Below are positions 29,077 to 38,237 of a DNA stretch of 64,000 bases, piece by piece. The notes under the pieces were generated by a model that saw nothing but the letters and a program-made list of their open reading frames with translations, had not been told where the DNA came from and ran no database searches. The DNA is from Rhizobium leguminosarum bv. viciae USDA 2370. GTDB lineage: Bacteria > Pseudomonadota > Alphaproteobacteria > Rhizobiales > Rhizobiaceae. The first letter of the stretch is position 1, and the number at the start of each line of letters is the position of its first letter. A program made the position numbers and the translations under genes. The stretch lies in the NCBI RefSeq assembly GCF_002008365.1, contig NZ_MRDL01000059.1, forward strand, positions 466,324 through 530,323, given 5' to 3'.

Positions 29077-30030
29077 ATGAGCATCGCAACCATGCGCAAG
29101 GCGCTTACAGGCGTATCGGGTGTTCCGGTCACCGCCTATGACGGCAAAGGTGAAGTCGAACCTCGGATCACGGCGAAAGTCTATGAGCGGGTCGCGGCAG
29201 CCGGCATTCACAACATTGTCGCTGCCGGCAATACCGGGGAATTCTATGCTCTGACGCCGCAAGAAATCAGGATCGTCCATGAGGCGGCGGTTTCAGGCGT
29301 CAACGGCAAGGCGCCGGTGACGGCGGCAATCGGCCGATCGCTGCGCGAGGCGATCGGCATGGCGAAAGATGCGGCCACGATCGGCGCATCCGCCGTCATG
29401 TCGCATCAGCCCGTCGATCCTTTCGCAGCACCTTCGTCCCAGATCGACTATTTCTGCAATCTTGCGGATGCTTCCACCCTGCCGCTCATCGCCTATGTCA
29501 GGGCCGAGGGTTTCAGTGTCGAAGATATCACCCGTCTCGCAAATCACGGCAATATTGCCGGCATCAAATTTGCCACCACCGATCTGATGCTGCTGTCCAG
29601 AGCGATCGCTGCAGCCGATCCGGCCGGCGCACTGTTCGTCTGCGGCCTGGCGGAGAGCTGGGCGCCGACATTTACGGCTGCGGGCGCGCGCGGCTTCACA
29701 TCCGGTCTCGTCAATGTCGCGCCGCACCTGTCGCTTGCCGTTCACGATGCACTCGAAAGAGGAGACTTCGGCGCGGCAAGGGCTATCGTCAACCAGCTTG
29801 AACCGTTCGAGCGGATGCGGACCAAATTCCGCAATGGTGCGAACGTGACTGTCGTCAAGGAGGCCGTCACCTATTCCGGCCTCGATGTCGGCCCCGTGCG
29901 CGTGCCGGGATTGCCGCTGCTCGATCGGCATGACCGCGAGGAACTCCATCGGCTGCTTCAGCGCTGGGATGCCGCCGGCAACAACCAGATCCATCCACAC
30001 CAGCAGGATTCCGCAAAGGCGGCCGGCTGA
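29077..30030 (+). CDS. DHDPS/NAL-family sugar-acid dehydratase or aldolase
   Basis: A 317-residue TIM-barrel protein with GGGGAAGAAAG upstream. Family marks: VTAYDGKGEVEP, AAGNTGEFYALTPQE (phosphate/keto-acid loop), the catalytic Tyr in LIAYVRAEG and the Schiff-base Lys in GIKFATTD. Within this family, in a uronate cluster, the expected enzyme is 5-dehydro-4-deoxyglucarate dehydratase (KdgD: loss of water and CO2 to 2-oxoglutarate semialdehyde) or a 2-keto-3-deoxy-sugar-acid aldolase. The semialdehyde dehydrogenase for the last step is not in the window. A strong terminator follows. Confidence 0.88.
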   Translation: MSIATMRKALTGVSGVPVTAYDGKGEVEPRITAKVYERVAAAGIHNIVAAGNTGEFYALTPQEIRIVHEAAVSGVNGKAPVTAAIGRSLREAIGMAKDAATIGASAVMSHQPVDPFAAPSSQIDYFCNLADASTLPLIAYVRAEGFSVEDITRLANHGNIAGIKFATTDLMLLSRAIAAADPAGALFVCGLAESWAPTFTAAGARGFTSGLVNVAPHLSLAVHDALERGDFGAARAIVNQLEPFERMRTKFRNGANVTVVKEAVTYSGLDVGPVRVPGLPLLDRHDREELHRLLQRWDAAGNNQIHPHQQDSAKAAG

Positions 30031-30040
30031 GTTCGACACG

Positions 30041-30093
30041 AGAGCGGCTCCGCTATTCATGGAAACGCGGAGCCGCTCTAACCCTTTGTTTTT
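30041..30093 (+). terminator. rho-independent terminator after the uronate operon
   Basis: AGAGCGGCTCCGC (30041-30053) pairs perfectly with GCGGAGCCGCTCT (30067-30079) around a 13-base loop, then ACCCTTTGTTTTT. It separates the catabolic genes from the second ABC importer, which would then need its own promoter. Confidence 0.93.
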
Positions 30094-30094
30094 A

Positions 30095-30142
30095 CGCAAT
30101 TCCGGACGGAAAACCGCTTCGCACTTTTCCTGGAATTGCTCT
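30095..30142. repeat. short rhizobial palindromic repeat (48 bp)
   Basis: GCAATTCC at the left end is inverted as GGAATTGC at the right end, enclosing GGAAAACCGCTTCGCAC. A partial copy with the same core (AAAACCGCTGCGCACTTTT then GGAATTGCCCTA) occurs at 50992-51025. This resembles small intergenic palindromes common in Rhizobium genomes and directly abuts the terminator at 30041-30093. Confidence 0.6.
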
Positions 30143-30176
30143 ATTTCCGCAAACAACAGGATTGGGAGGTCTTGAG

Positions 30177-31763
30177 ATGTTGAGACAGGTACTGACAACG
30201 ATCGCAATTACCGGCGCCATGATGACGGCGCAGCCCAGCTTCGCGGCGTCGCCGCCCAATATGCTGGTGATCGGCACCAATCTCACGGGCATAAGGACGC
30301 TCGATCCGGCGCAGAACAACGCCCGCACGGTTTCCGAACTGATTTCGAACATTTACGACAACCTCGTGCAGCTGTCGCCGGACGACCTTAAAACGTTGAA
30401 GCCGATGCTCGCGACGCAATGGAGCGTCTCGGCGGATGGCAAGATTATCACGCTGACATTGCGCGATGATGCGGTCTTCCAGAGCGGCAACAAGGTGACG
30501 GCCGACGATGCGGCCTGGTCGATCCAGCGCGTCATCAAGATGGGCCAGGTCGGCTCCACCGACGTCGCTCTCTGGGGCTTTACACCCGACAACGTCGAAA
30601 AGCTTGTTCGGGCAAAGGACGAGCATACCCTCGAAATCGAGCTGCCGCAGGCTGTGAACACCGATCTGGTGCTCTATTCGCTTGCCGGCTCATCGATCGG
30701 CATCATCGACAAGAAGACGGCACTGTCGCATGAGGCAAATGGCGACTTCGGCGGTGCATGGCTTTCTGCCAATTCCGCCGGCAGCGGCCCGTTCGCTCTG
30801 ACGCAATGGCGGCCGAACGACGTTGCGATCTTCAACGCACGGAAGGACTATTGGGGCGGGGCGCCGGCCATGGCTCGCGTCGTCGCCCGGCACATTCCAG
30901 AATCCGGCAACCTCAGACTGCAGCTCGAAGCCGGAGACGTCGATGTCGGCCAATACCTAGCAAGCGGCGACCTCGACGCCCTGTCCACCAAAAAGGACAT
31001 GGTGATCGAAAGCGTTCCAGGCCTCGGTTTTTATTATATCGCGCTCAACCAGAAGGACCCGGATCTGCAGAAGCCGAAGGTTCGCGAGGCCTTCCAGCAT
31101 GCCTTTGACTGGAAGGCGATCTCCGGCAACATCATGCGCTATACCGGCTTCCCCTGGCAGTCGATGATCCCGCGCGGCATGATCGGTGCCCCTGAGGAAG
31201 CTGCCTCACGTTACGATTACGATCCTGCCAAGGCCAAGCAACTGCTGGCGGAAGCCGGCTACCCCAATGGGCTGAAGAAGGTGCTCAATCCGTCAGGTGC
31301 GCCGACACTGCCCTTCGCCGAAGCGCTGCAGGCGAGCGCCCGCGCCGCCGGCCTCGATCTCGATCTCGTGCCAGGCGAATTCACGCCGGCCTTCCGCGAG
31401 CGAAAATACGAAGTGCTGCTTGGCAATTCCGGCGCCCGACTGCCTGATCCTTTCGCGGTAGCCACGCAATATGCCTACAATCCCGACAATAGCGACGAGG
31501 CGCGTCTCGGCAGCTATTATCTTTGGCGCACAGGCATGAAGGTGGACGAGCTCAACACACTCGTCGACCAATCGATGAAGGAGCGCGATACCGGCAAGCG
31601 CACGGATATCTTCAAGAAGATGGACGGCATTTACAGCGGCATGGCCTCGCCGCTCGTCATCTTCTTCCAGCGAACCGACCCTTATGTCATGCGCGCCAAC
31701 GTCAAGGGCTATCATGGGCACACGACATGGTCGACGCGCTGGCATGACGTGACCAAGGAGTAG
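30177..31763 (+). CDS. ABC substrate-binding protein, family 5 (second importer)
   Basis: A 528-residue SBP_bac_5 protein; ATG 30177 is 7 bases after GGAGG. Sec-type signal peptide (LRQVLTTIAITGAMMTA, cleavage SFA/AS). Core marks: LDPAQNNARTVSELISNIYDNL, LRDDAVFQSGNKVTADDAAWS, and FQHAFDWKAISGNIM. Length and pattern match DppA/OppA-type proteins that bind peptides, nickel complexes, opines or oligosaccharides. It opens a second, separate five-gene importer operon beyond the terminator and shows little similarity to the binding protein at 24304. Confidence 0.92.
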   Translation: MLRQVLTTIAITGAMMTAQPSFAASPPNMLVIGTNLTGIRTLDPAQNNARTVSELISNIYDNLVQLSPDDLKTLKPMLATQWSVSADGKIITLTLRDDAVFQSGNKVTADDAAWSIQRVIKMGQVGSTDVALWGFTPDNVEKLVRAKDEHTLEIELPQAVNTDLVLYSLAGSSIGIIDKKTALSHEANGDFGGAWLSANSAGSGPFALTQWRPNDVAIFNARKDYWGGAPAMARVVARHIPESGNLRLQLEAGDVDVGQYLASGDLDALSTKKDMVIESVPGLGFYYIALNQKDPDLQKPKVREAFQHAFDWKAISGNIMRYTGFPWQSMIPRGMIGAPEEAASRYDYDPAKAKQLLAEAGYPNGLKKVLNPSGAPTLPFAEALQASARAAGLDLDLVPGEFTPAFRERKYEVLLGNSGARLPDPFAVATQYAYNPDNSDEARLGSYYLWRTGMKVDELNTLVDQSMKERDTGKRTDIFKKMDGIYSGMASPLVIFFQRTDPYVMRANVKGYHGHTTWSTRWHDVTKE

Positions 31764-31769
31764 AACGCC

Positions 31770-32867
31770 GTGGCGAGCGCCGATCTGACATCGAAGCGAG
31801 AAAACAGCCTTCGTTCTACGGAGGGCGGGTTCGCCGATGCGGCCCCGCACCCTCTAATGAGCCTGTTGCGGCGCCTGGCAGGGCGCGCCGTCGCGGTCGT
31901 GACGACGCTGCTCGGCCTGCTCTTCCTGACCTTTTCGATGGGTCGCCTGCTGCCTGCCGACCCGGTGCTTGCCATCACCGGGGCGGAGGTCAGCAAGGAG
32001 GTTTATGATCGCGTCTATAATGAGCTGGGGCTCGGGCAACCTGTCTGGATGCAGTTCCTCGCCTATGTCGGGAAGATTGCGACAGGCGATCTCGGCACAT
32101 CGGCGACGACCGGCCAGCCGATCCTCACCGATCTCCTGACGATTTTTCCCGCCACCATCGAATTGGCGGTCATCGCCATGATCATCGGGGCGATCATCGG
32201 CGTTCCGCTTGGGATCACGGCTGCCGTCAGGCGCGGAACGATCATCGATCACGTTGCCCGCATCATCGCCCTTGCCGGCCATTCCATCCCGATCTTCTGG
32301 ACCGGGTTGATGGCGCTCTTCATCTTCTATGCAAAGCTCAAGCTCGTCGGCGCATCGGGCCGGATCGATGTCTTCTACGAGGGTCTCGTCACGCCGGTGA
32401 CCGGCTTTCTTCTGATCGACGCGGCGATAGAGCAGCAATGGGACGTGTTTCACAACGCCCTTGGCCACATCATCCTGCCGGCAGCGATCCTCGGCTATTA
32501 TTCCGTCGCCTATATCAGCCGTATGTCGCGAAGCTTCATGCTGGAGCAACTGAGCCAGGAATACATCATCACGGCGCGGGCAAAGGGGCTCGGCACCCGC
32601 AAGGTGGTCTGGCGCCATGCATTCAAGAACATCCGGGTGCAGCTTTTGACGATCATGGCGCTGACCTTCGGCGGGCTGCTCGAGGGGGCGGTGCTGATCG
32701 AGACCGTCTTCGGGTGGCCGGGGCTCGGCCAGTACCTGACCCGGGGGCTGCAGATGAACGACATGAACGTGGTCATGGGTTCCGTCCTGACGATTGGCGC
32801 CGTCTTCCTGACGATCAACATCCTGTCGGATTTCCTTTATCGCATTCTTGATCCGAGGACACGGTGA
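31770..32867 (+). CDS. peptide/opine-type ABC permease (DppB-like, second importer)
   Basis: A 365-residue protein; GTG 31770 has AAGGAG 9 bases upstream inside the end of the preceding gene. After a 35-residue N-terminal extension comes the DppB fold: VVTTLLGLLFLTFSMGRLLP, YDRVYNELGLGQPVWMQF, then six membrane segments with the EAA-type loop EYIITARAKGLGTRKVVWRHAF and the usual ETVFGWPGLGQ before the last segments. Confidence 0.93.
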   Translation: MASADLTSKRENSLRSTEGGFADAAPHPLMSLLRRLAGRAVAVVTTLLGLLFLTFSMGRLLPADPVLAITGAEVSKEVYDRVYNELGLGQPVWMQFLAYVGKIATGDLGTSATTGQPILTDLLTIFPATIELAVIAMIIGAIIGVPLGITAAVRRGTIIDHVARIIALAGHSIPIFWTGLMALFIFYAKLKLVGASGRIDVFYEGLVTPVTGFLLIDAAIEQQWDVFHNALGHIILPAAILGYYSVAYISRMSRSFMLEQLSQEYIITARAKGLGTRKVVWRHAFKNIRVQLLTIMALTFGGLLEGAVLIETVFGWPGLGQYLTRGLQMNDMNVVMGSVLTIGAVFLTINILSDFLYRILDPRTR

Positions 32868-32871
32868 CGCC

Positions 32872-33807
32872 ATGACGATCTCTTCTGAGCACGCAGACAG
32901 CGTTAACACTGGCGGCCTTCGCAACTGGCTGCTGGCACCGGAGCCTCGAGGGTGGTTCCAGTCATCGGCGCAGCAAATTCATCAGGGCTGGCGGAAATTC
33001 AGCCTGCACCCGCTAGGACTGGCCGGGCTAGCCATCATCGTAGTGCTGATCGTCGTGGCGCTGGCCGCCCCCCTGCTGACGAGCTATGATCCGATCGTTC
33101 AGGATATGGCCGGGCGGCTTGCGCCGCCATCCGCCAGCCATTGGCTCGGCACCGACAATTTTGGCCGCGACGTCTTTTCCCGGGTGATCTATGGCGCCCG
33201 CACCACGCTCTACATCATCATGCTCGTCACGGTCATCGTCGCACCGCTCGGCCTGCTGATCGGCACCGTCTCAGGCTATTTCGGCGGCATCGTCGATGAA
33301 GTACTGATGCGCGTCACCGACATTTTCCTCTCCTTTCCCGGGCTCGTCCTCGCGCTTGGTTTTGCCGCAGCGCTCGGTCCAGGCATCACCAATGCGATCA
33401 TCGCAATTTCATTGACGGCCTGGCCGCCGATCGCGCGTCTTGCCCGCGCCGAGACGCTCAGCCTGCGCAAGGCGGACTATATCGCCGCCGTACGCCTGCA
33501 GGGCGCGACATCAATCGCGATCATCACGCGCCACATCCTGCCGATGTGCATTCCCTCGGTGATCGTCCGCGTCACCCTCAACATGGCCGGCATCATCATC
33601 ACTGCCGCCGGCCTCGGTTTCCTCGGCCTTGGCGCGCAGCCACCGTGGCCGGAATGGGGTTCGATGGCCGCCAGCGGACGTGAATTCATGCTCGACAGCC
33701 CCTGGGTCATCGCAGCACCCGGCATTGCCATCGCACTCGTCAGCCTCGCCTTCAACCTCGTCGGCGATGCGCTTCGCGATGTTCTCGATCCCCGAGGTTC
33801 AGAATGA
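32872..33807 (+). CDS. peptide/opine-type ABC permease (DppC-like, second importer)
   Basis: A 311-residue protein; ATG 32872 lies 4 bases past the stop of the partner permease, with a weak GAGG-type site. A 45-residue cytoplasmic N-terminus is followed by GLAIIVVLIVVALAAPLL and SHWLGTDNFGRDVFSRVIYGAR, the hallmark of DppC/OppC. The EAA loop is DYIAAVRLQGATSIAIITRH and the end is LGFLGLGAQPPWPEWGSM. The stop overlaps the next start (ATGA). Confidence 0.94.
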   Translation: MTISSEHADSVNTGGLRNWLLAPEPRGWFQSSAQQIHQGWRKFSLHPLGLAGLAIIVVLIVVALAAPLLTSYDPIVQDMAGRLAPPSASHWLGTDNFGRDVFSRVIYGARTTLYIIMLVTVIVAPLGLLIGTVSGYFGGIVDEVLMRVTDIFLSFPGLVLALGFAAALGPGITNAIIAISLTAWPPIARLARAETLSLRKADYIAAVRLQGATSIAIITRHILPMCIPSVIVRVTLNMAGIIITAAGLGFLGLGAQPPWPEWGSMAASGREFMLDSPWVIAAPGIAIALVSLAFNLVGDALRDVLDPRGSE

Positions 33808-34658
33808 CGGACTTGATCGATATCCAGAACCTCGAAATCGCCTTCGGCGGCGGACAGGTGCGGGCCGTGCGCGGCGTCAGCTTTTCGCTTGGACAGGAAA
33901 AGCTCGGGATCGTCGGTGAATCCGGCTCGGGAAAGTCGACCGTCGGCCGCGCGATCATGAAGCTGCTGCCACCGACCGCGATCGTCAATGCCGAGCGGAT
34001 GCGCTTTCGCGACGTGGATCTGCTCAAGGCGACCGAAAAAACGATGATGACGATCAGGGGCCGGCGGATCGGCCTGATCCTGCAGGACCCGAAATATTCG
34101 CTCAATCCCGTCATGCGGATCGGCGAACAGATTGCCGAGACCTACCGCTTCCATCATCCGAGGACGAGCAGGGCAAAGACCTGGCAGCAGGCACTCGATA
34201 TGCTCGAGGCCGTTCAGATCCGCGATCCGGAGCGTGTGGCCCGCCTTTATCCGCACGAAATCTCGGGCGGGATGGGCCAGCGGGCGATGATCGCCATGAT
34301 GCTGATTGCCGAACCCGAAGTGCTGATCGCCGACGAACCGACGTCAGCGCTCGATGTGACGGTGAGGCTCGAAATTCTCGCCCTGCTCGACGAGCTCGTC
34401 TTGCGCCGCAATCTCGGGCTGATCTTCATCAGTCACGATCTCAATCTCATCAGGAACTTCTGCGATCGCGTTCTCATCATGTATGCAGGGCGGGTCGTGG
34501 AAGTGCTCGAGGCGCGCGATCTCGACAAGGCCCGACACCCTTATACGCAAGGGTTGCTGGCATCCTTGCCGACGATCGAAGATCCGCCTGCCCGGCTGCC
34601 GATCCTGAAACGAGATCCGGCCTGGCTTGAAGAATTCGCATTGGAGCCGTCGCGGTGA
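33804..34658 (+). CDS. peptide/opine-type ABC ATPase (DppD-like)
   Basis: A 284-residue ATPase with Walker A GESGSGKST, Q-loop GLILQDPKYSLNP, signature ISGGMGQRAMIA, Walker B VLIADEPTSALD and switch His in FISHDLNLI. The end HPYTQGLLASLP is typical of DppD. It starts inside the stop of the permease gene (ATGA) and its own stop overlaps the GTG of the DppF-like gene. Confidence 0.94.
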   Translation: MTDLIDIQNLEIAFGGGQVRAVRGVSFSLGQEKLGIVGESGSGKSTVGRAIMKLLPPTAIVNAERMRFRDVDLLKATEKTMMTIRGRRIGLILQDPKYSLNPVMRIGEQIAETYRFHHPRTSRAKTWQQALDMLEAVQIRDPERVARLYPHEISGGMGQRAMIAMMLIAEPEVLIADEPTSALDVTVRLEILALLDELVLRRNLGLIFISHDLNLIRNFCDRVLIMYAGRVVEVLEARDLDKARHPYTQGLLASLPTIEDPPARLPILKRDPAWLEEFALEPSR

Positions 34659-35398
34659 TTAAAATCGACAATCTTACGGTCCGTTTCGGGCCTGGGCAGC
34701 GGCCTGTCGTCCGAGACGTAAGCTTCGCCATCGAAAGGGGAACTGCTTTCGGCCTGGTCGGCGAGTCCGGCTGCGGGAAGTCCACTGTCCTGAGGGCGCT
34801 TTCCGGCCTCAACGCCAACTATGACGGCCGGATCGAGCTCCACGGCGAGACGTTAAATCAGCAGCGCAGCCGGCCTTTCTTCCGCCGGGTGCAGATGGTG
34901 TTCCAGGATCCCTACGGATCCCTCCATCCCCGCAAGACCATCCGCTCGCAGCTGAAAGAACCGCTGCGCAACCAGGGGCTGGATACGAATTCGGTCGACA
35001 TGAACGCGGTCCTGAGATCGGTTGGCCTCGACCCGGCGCTGAGCTACAGATTTCCGCACCAGCTGTCTGGGGGCCAGCGGCAGCGCGTGGCGATCGCCCG
35101 TGCGCTGATGCTGGATCCGGACGTTCTGCTTCTCGACGAACCGACATCGGCGCTCGACGTGTCCGTTCAGGCCGAAATCCTCAATCTCCTCCAGGATCTG
35201 CGCACCAATCGCGGTCTGACCTATCTGCTCGTCAGCCATGATCTCGCCGTCGTCTCGCACATGTGCAGCCGCGTCGCCATCATGGAAGCGGGCGAGATCG
35301 TCGAACAGGTCGATGTCGGCGCCTTGCGAAAAGGTGCGGTCGAACACCCCTATTCGCAACGCCTGCTGCGCGCGAGCAGGATGTATGGAAAGGCGTAG
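34655..35398 (+). CDS. peptide/opine-type ABC ATPase (DppF-like)
   Basis: A 247-residue ATPase starting at GTG 34655 (overlap GTGA). Walker A GESGCGKST, Q-loop MVFQDPYGSLHPRKT, signature LSGGQRQRVAIARAL, Walker B VLLLDEPTSALD, switch His in LVSHDLAVVS, tail HPYSQRLLRAS. It completes the second importer. No terminator with a T-run is seen in the 85 bases before the convergent kinase gene. Confidence 0.94.
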   Translation: MIKIDNLTVRFGPGQRPVVRDVSFAIERGTAFGLVGESGCGKSTVLRALSGLNANYDGRIELHGETLNQQRSRPFFRRVQMVFQDPYGSLHPRKTIRSQLKEPLRNQGLDTNSVDMNAVLRSVGLDPALSYRFPHQLSGGQRQRVAIARALMLDPDVLLLDEPTSALDVSVQAEILNLLQDLRTNRGLTYLLVSHDLAVVSHMCSRVAIMEAGEIVEQVDVGALRKGAVEHPYSQRLLRASRMYGKA

Positions 35399-35483
35399 CT
35401 GTTCTCGGCCTTTGTTGAAAAGATTAAAGCTTGCAACGCCGGCCGCGTGTCATTGGCTCAGACGCATTTAGATATGGCAGACT

Positions 35484-36374
35484 TCATCTCAGACGATTTT
35501 CTTCAGGCGTACTAACCAGTCGTGCAGCCTCGATATTTGCCTTCTGAAGCGCGGCGTTCATCGTCTTCCCGGATGCGATTTCCGCAGCAAGGACGCCGAT
35601 GAACTCGTCTCCGGCCCCATGCGTGCTCTCAACCTCAACCTTGACTGCTGCAACGGCGATCTCTTCTCCGCTGCGATTTGCGTAGGCGACACCCGATCCC
35701 CCGGCGGTCACCACCACTTCGGGGAAGATCTTCACAAGCTTCCTCGCCGCCTCCAGAGCGCCGTCAAGCGTTTCAACAACGGGAACGCCTGCCAGCATTT
35801 CGGCTTCGATGGCATTGACGACGATGATGTCGATCAGGTGTTGCAGATCGTTCGACAGAATGCGTGCCGGGGCTGCATTGATCAGCACGCGCCCGCCTGC
35901 CTGCTTCACGGCCTTTGCCGCCGCAACGTTGGCGGCATCGGGAATCTCGTTTTGCAGGACGAGAATTGTTGTTCTGCTGAGCAGATCTCGAGCTGCCGAG
36001 ACATCGTGGTCGCCAAGCGTCAGGTTGCTTCCCGACACGATAACCGCACCATAGTCGCCTTCGGCATCGAAAGTCGCGACACTCATGCCGGTTGACTGCG
36101 ATGCATCACGTCGGACGAATGTATGATCGACATTTTTGCGAGCGAGATTTGCGATAAGAAAATCCCCGAAGTCATCACCAGCAACCGCCCCGATCATGAA
36201 GGTGGCGACCCCGGTGCGGGCAGCCGAAACCGCCTGATTGCCGCCCTTGCCGCCGCTTTTCGGATGCCAGGATGTCCCCGTCACTGTCTCGCCCTTTCGG
36301 GGCCGGGCCGGTCCAAAGACGGCGATATCGTAGTGAAGGCTGCCGAAGACGGTGACAACAGGCGAAAATGTCAT
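35484..36374 (-). CDS. PfkB-family sugar kinase (ribokinase-like)
   Basis: A 296-residue kinase. The N-terminal signature GGKGGNQAVSAAR (sugar-binding) and the C-terminal ATP/anion-hole motif THGAGDEFIG, with catalytic Asp in GAGD, identify PfkB. It most resembles ribokinase. It starts by ATGA overlap with the RpiR regulator, so the last three genes of this operon (permease, regulator, kinase) are translationally coupled. It phosphorylates an imported sugar; the sugar is unknown. A second ribokinase-like gene lies at 42205. Confidence 0.92.
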   Translation of the reverse strand: MTFSPVVTVFGSLHYDIAVFGPARPRKGETVTGTSWHPKSGGKGGNQAVSAARTGVATFMIGAVAGDDFGDFLIANLARKNVDHTFVRRDASQSTGMSVATFDAEGDYGAVIVSGSNLTLGDHDVSAARDLLSRTTILVLQNEIPDAANVAAAKAVKQAGGRVLINAAPARILSNDLQHLIDIIVVNAIEAEMLAGVPVVETLDGALEAARKLVKIFPEVVVTAGGSGVAYANRSGEEIAVAAVKVEVESTHGAGDEFIGVLAAEIASGKTMNAALQKANIEAARLVSTPEENRLR

Positions 36375-37246
36375 GGGAGGCGATCTTTTCGTTTGGACGT
36401 GACGGCGGACATAGTGCGTTCAAGATTGCGTTCGGCTGCCTGATAGTCACGCTGGGCGACGGCAACGAAGATGGCATCAAGGATGTTGAGCTGGGCGATG
36501 CGCGCTGCGGCATTTTCCCCCATCAGCGGTGAACCTTGTGCGGTGGAACACAGAACCACGTCTGCGGACTGGGCGAGAGCCGAGGAATCGTAGTTGGTGA
36601 TTGCAATGGTGCGCGCGCCGTTCCTGCGCGCGAGCTGGATTGCCTCGATCACAGCGATCGTGTTGCCCGAATGGGAAAAGCCAATGGCGATATCGCCATC
36701 CACCAGCAACGAGGCCGACATCAGCATCATGTGGGAATCGTCGAAGACGCTGGCGCGCACGCCGATACGAAGAAACTTGTGCGCCACATCCCGTGCGATC
36801 TGCGCCGAGCCGCCGACACCGTAAAAGTCGCGGTTTCTCGCCTGGTGGATTAGATCCGCGGCCCTGTCGAATGCTTCCATATCGAGAATGGCAAGCGTTT
36901 CCTCAAGGGCGTGGATCGAGGTGCGAAACACTTTTTGGACGATTTCAAGCGACGTATCCTCCACGGACAGTTCCTGATGCATCTCTGCCGTTGGCTGGCG
37001 GTTATACTGGCTGACGGCGGAGCGGAAGTCACGGAAACCGGAGAAGCCGAGCTTCTTGGTGATCTTGACCACCATGGCTTCGGAAACGCCGGCGTTCTCG
37101 GCGATCTGCTTGAGCGACGTCTCGTCACTGAAATCGCGCATGGCGAAAACGGTATCGACGACCTTTGCTTCGAGCGGCGTCAAGAGCGGCATCATCATGC
37201 GGATGCGTGGCCCGACGGCCTTCATGTCGAAGCTTTCAGCGTTCAT
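36371..37246 (-). CDS. RpiR-family transcriptional regulator
   Basis: A 291-residue protein with an N-terminal helix-turn-helix (LTPLEAKVVDTVFAM; TSLKQIAENAGVSEAMVVKIT; LGFSGFRDFR) and a C-terminal SIS sugar-isomerase domain (VGGSAQIARDVAHKFLRIG; AIGFSHSGNTIAVIEAI; ITNYDSSALAQ). The SIS domain binds a phosphosugar and controls DNA binding. It is encoded between the Rbs-type permease and the kinase with ATGA overlaps on both sides. It is the only regulator of the 35-49 kb region, so it is the candidate ligand of the three inverted repeats at 41997, 48700 and 48866. Confidence 0.93.
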   Translation of the reverse strand: MNAESFDMKAVGPRIRMMMPLLTPLEAKVVDTVFAMRDFSDETSLKQIAENAGVSEAMVVKITKKLGFSGFRDFRSAVSQYNRQPTAEMHQELSVEDTSLEIVQKVFRTSIHALEETLAILDMEAFDRAADLIHQARNRDFYGVGGSAQIARDVAHKFLRIGVRASVFDDSHMMLMSASLLVDGDIAIGFSHSGNTIAVIEAIQLARRNGARTIAITNYDSSALAQSADVVLCSTAQGSPLMGENAAARIAQLNILDAIFVAVAQRDYQAAERNLERTMSAVTSKRKDRLP

Positions 37247-38220
37247 CCCCGTCCCCTTGTCGCGCGATCGATCATCATGGCGACGAGGATTATAAGGCCG
37301 GTGGCGAGCAGTTGATAGAAGGCTTGAACGTTCATCAGCGTCAAACCGTTACGCATCGCACCAAGGATGATGGCGCCGAGGATCGTGCCGAGAATGCTTC
37401 CCTTGCCACCCATCAGCGAAGCGCCGCCGATGGCCGCAGCCGCAATCGCGTCAAGTTCCCATAGGTTGCCGAGGATAGGCTCGGCAGCCCCGAGACGCCC
37501 GATCAGGATCAGCGAAGCGAGTGCTGCCAGCCCCCCGGAAATGACATAGGCCGTGATCTTGGTGCGCGCAATCGGAACGCCGGCCACATAGGCTGCCTCT
37601 TCATTGCCACCGACCGCCATCAGATATTCGCCGATCGGTGTCTTCTTGAGCAGGATCCAGGCGGCAATCGCAACGACAGCGACGATAATGACTGGCGTCG
37701 GAATGCCGAAGAGATTGCCGTTGAAGAGTGAGCGGAAGCCCGTGGGAATGCCGAGAACAGGATTGCCGCCGGTATAAATGAGCGCGATGGCCCGGTAGGT
37801 GCTGAGCGTGCCGAGCGTGACGATGAACGGCTGCAGGCCGACATAGGCGACGAGCGCGCCATTGATGAAGCCGCAGACGACGCCGACGCCGAGACCGGTG
37901 AAGATCGCCAGCGGTATCGGCGTGCCGGTCAGAAGAAGGGTCGCGGTGATGACGGCGGAGATTGCGGCCGTCGGACCAACGGATAAATCGATGCCGCCCG
38001 AGATGATCACCAGCGTCATGCCGAGCGCAAGGCACGCATTGATGCTCGACTGCTGGAGGATATTGATGAGGTTTCGTTCGGAGACGAAGCCAGGAACGAG
38101 CGCGGCAAACACGGCCATGATGATAATGAGCCCGATCAGGGTTCCGGCATCGCGGAGCGAAAACGAGAAGCGGCGAAAGACCGGTGCGGGCTTAACGGAT
38201 GCAGTCGAAGAACTGGTCAT
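37243..38220 (-). CDS. Rbs-type (CUT2) ABC permease
   Basis: A 325-residue permease starting at ATG 38220 after AGGAC; the longer frame into the ATPase gene is rejected. CUT2 marks: LINILQQSSINACLALGMT, VIISGGIDLSVGPTAAIS, AYVGLQPFIVTLGTLSTYR and AIAAAAIGGASLMGGKGS. These proteins form the homodimeric channel for monosaccharides such as ribose, xylose or inositol. Its stop overlaps the RpiR start. Confidence 0.94.
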   Translation of the reverse strand: MTSSSTASVKPAPVFRRFSFSLRDAGTLIGLIIIMAVFAALVPGFVSERNLINILQQSSINACLALGMTLVIISGGIDLSVGPTAAISAVITATLLLTGTPIPLAIFTGLGVGVVCGFINGALVAYVGLQPFIVTLGTLSTYRAIALIYTGGNPVLGIPTGFRSLFNGNLFGIPTPVIIVAVVAIAAWILLKKTPIGEYLMAVGGNEEAAYVAGVPIARTKITAYVISGGLAALASLILIGRLGAAEPILGNLWELDAIAAAAIGGASLMGGKGSILGTILGAIILGAMRNGLTLMNVQAFYQLLATGLIILVAMMIDRATRGRG

Positions 38221-38237
38221 TGGATGTCCTGTCTGGT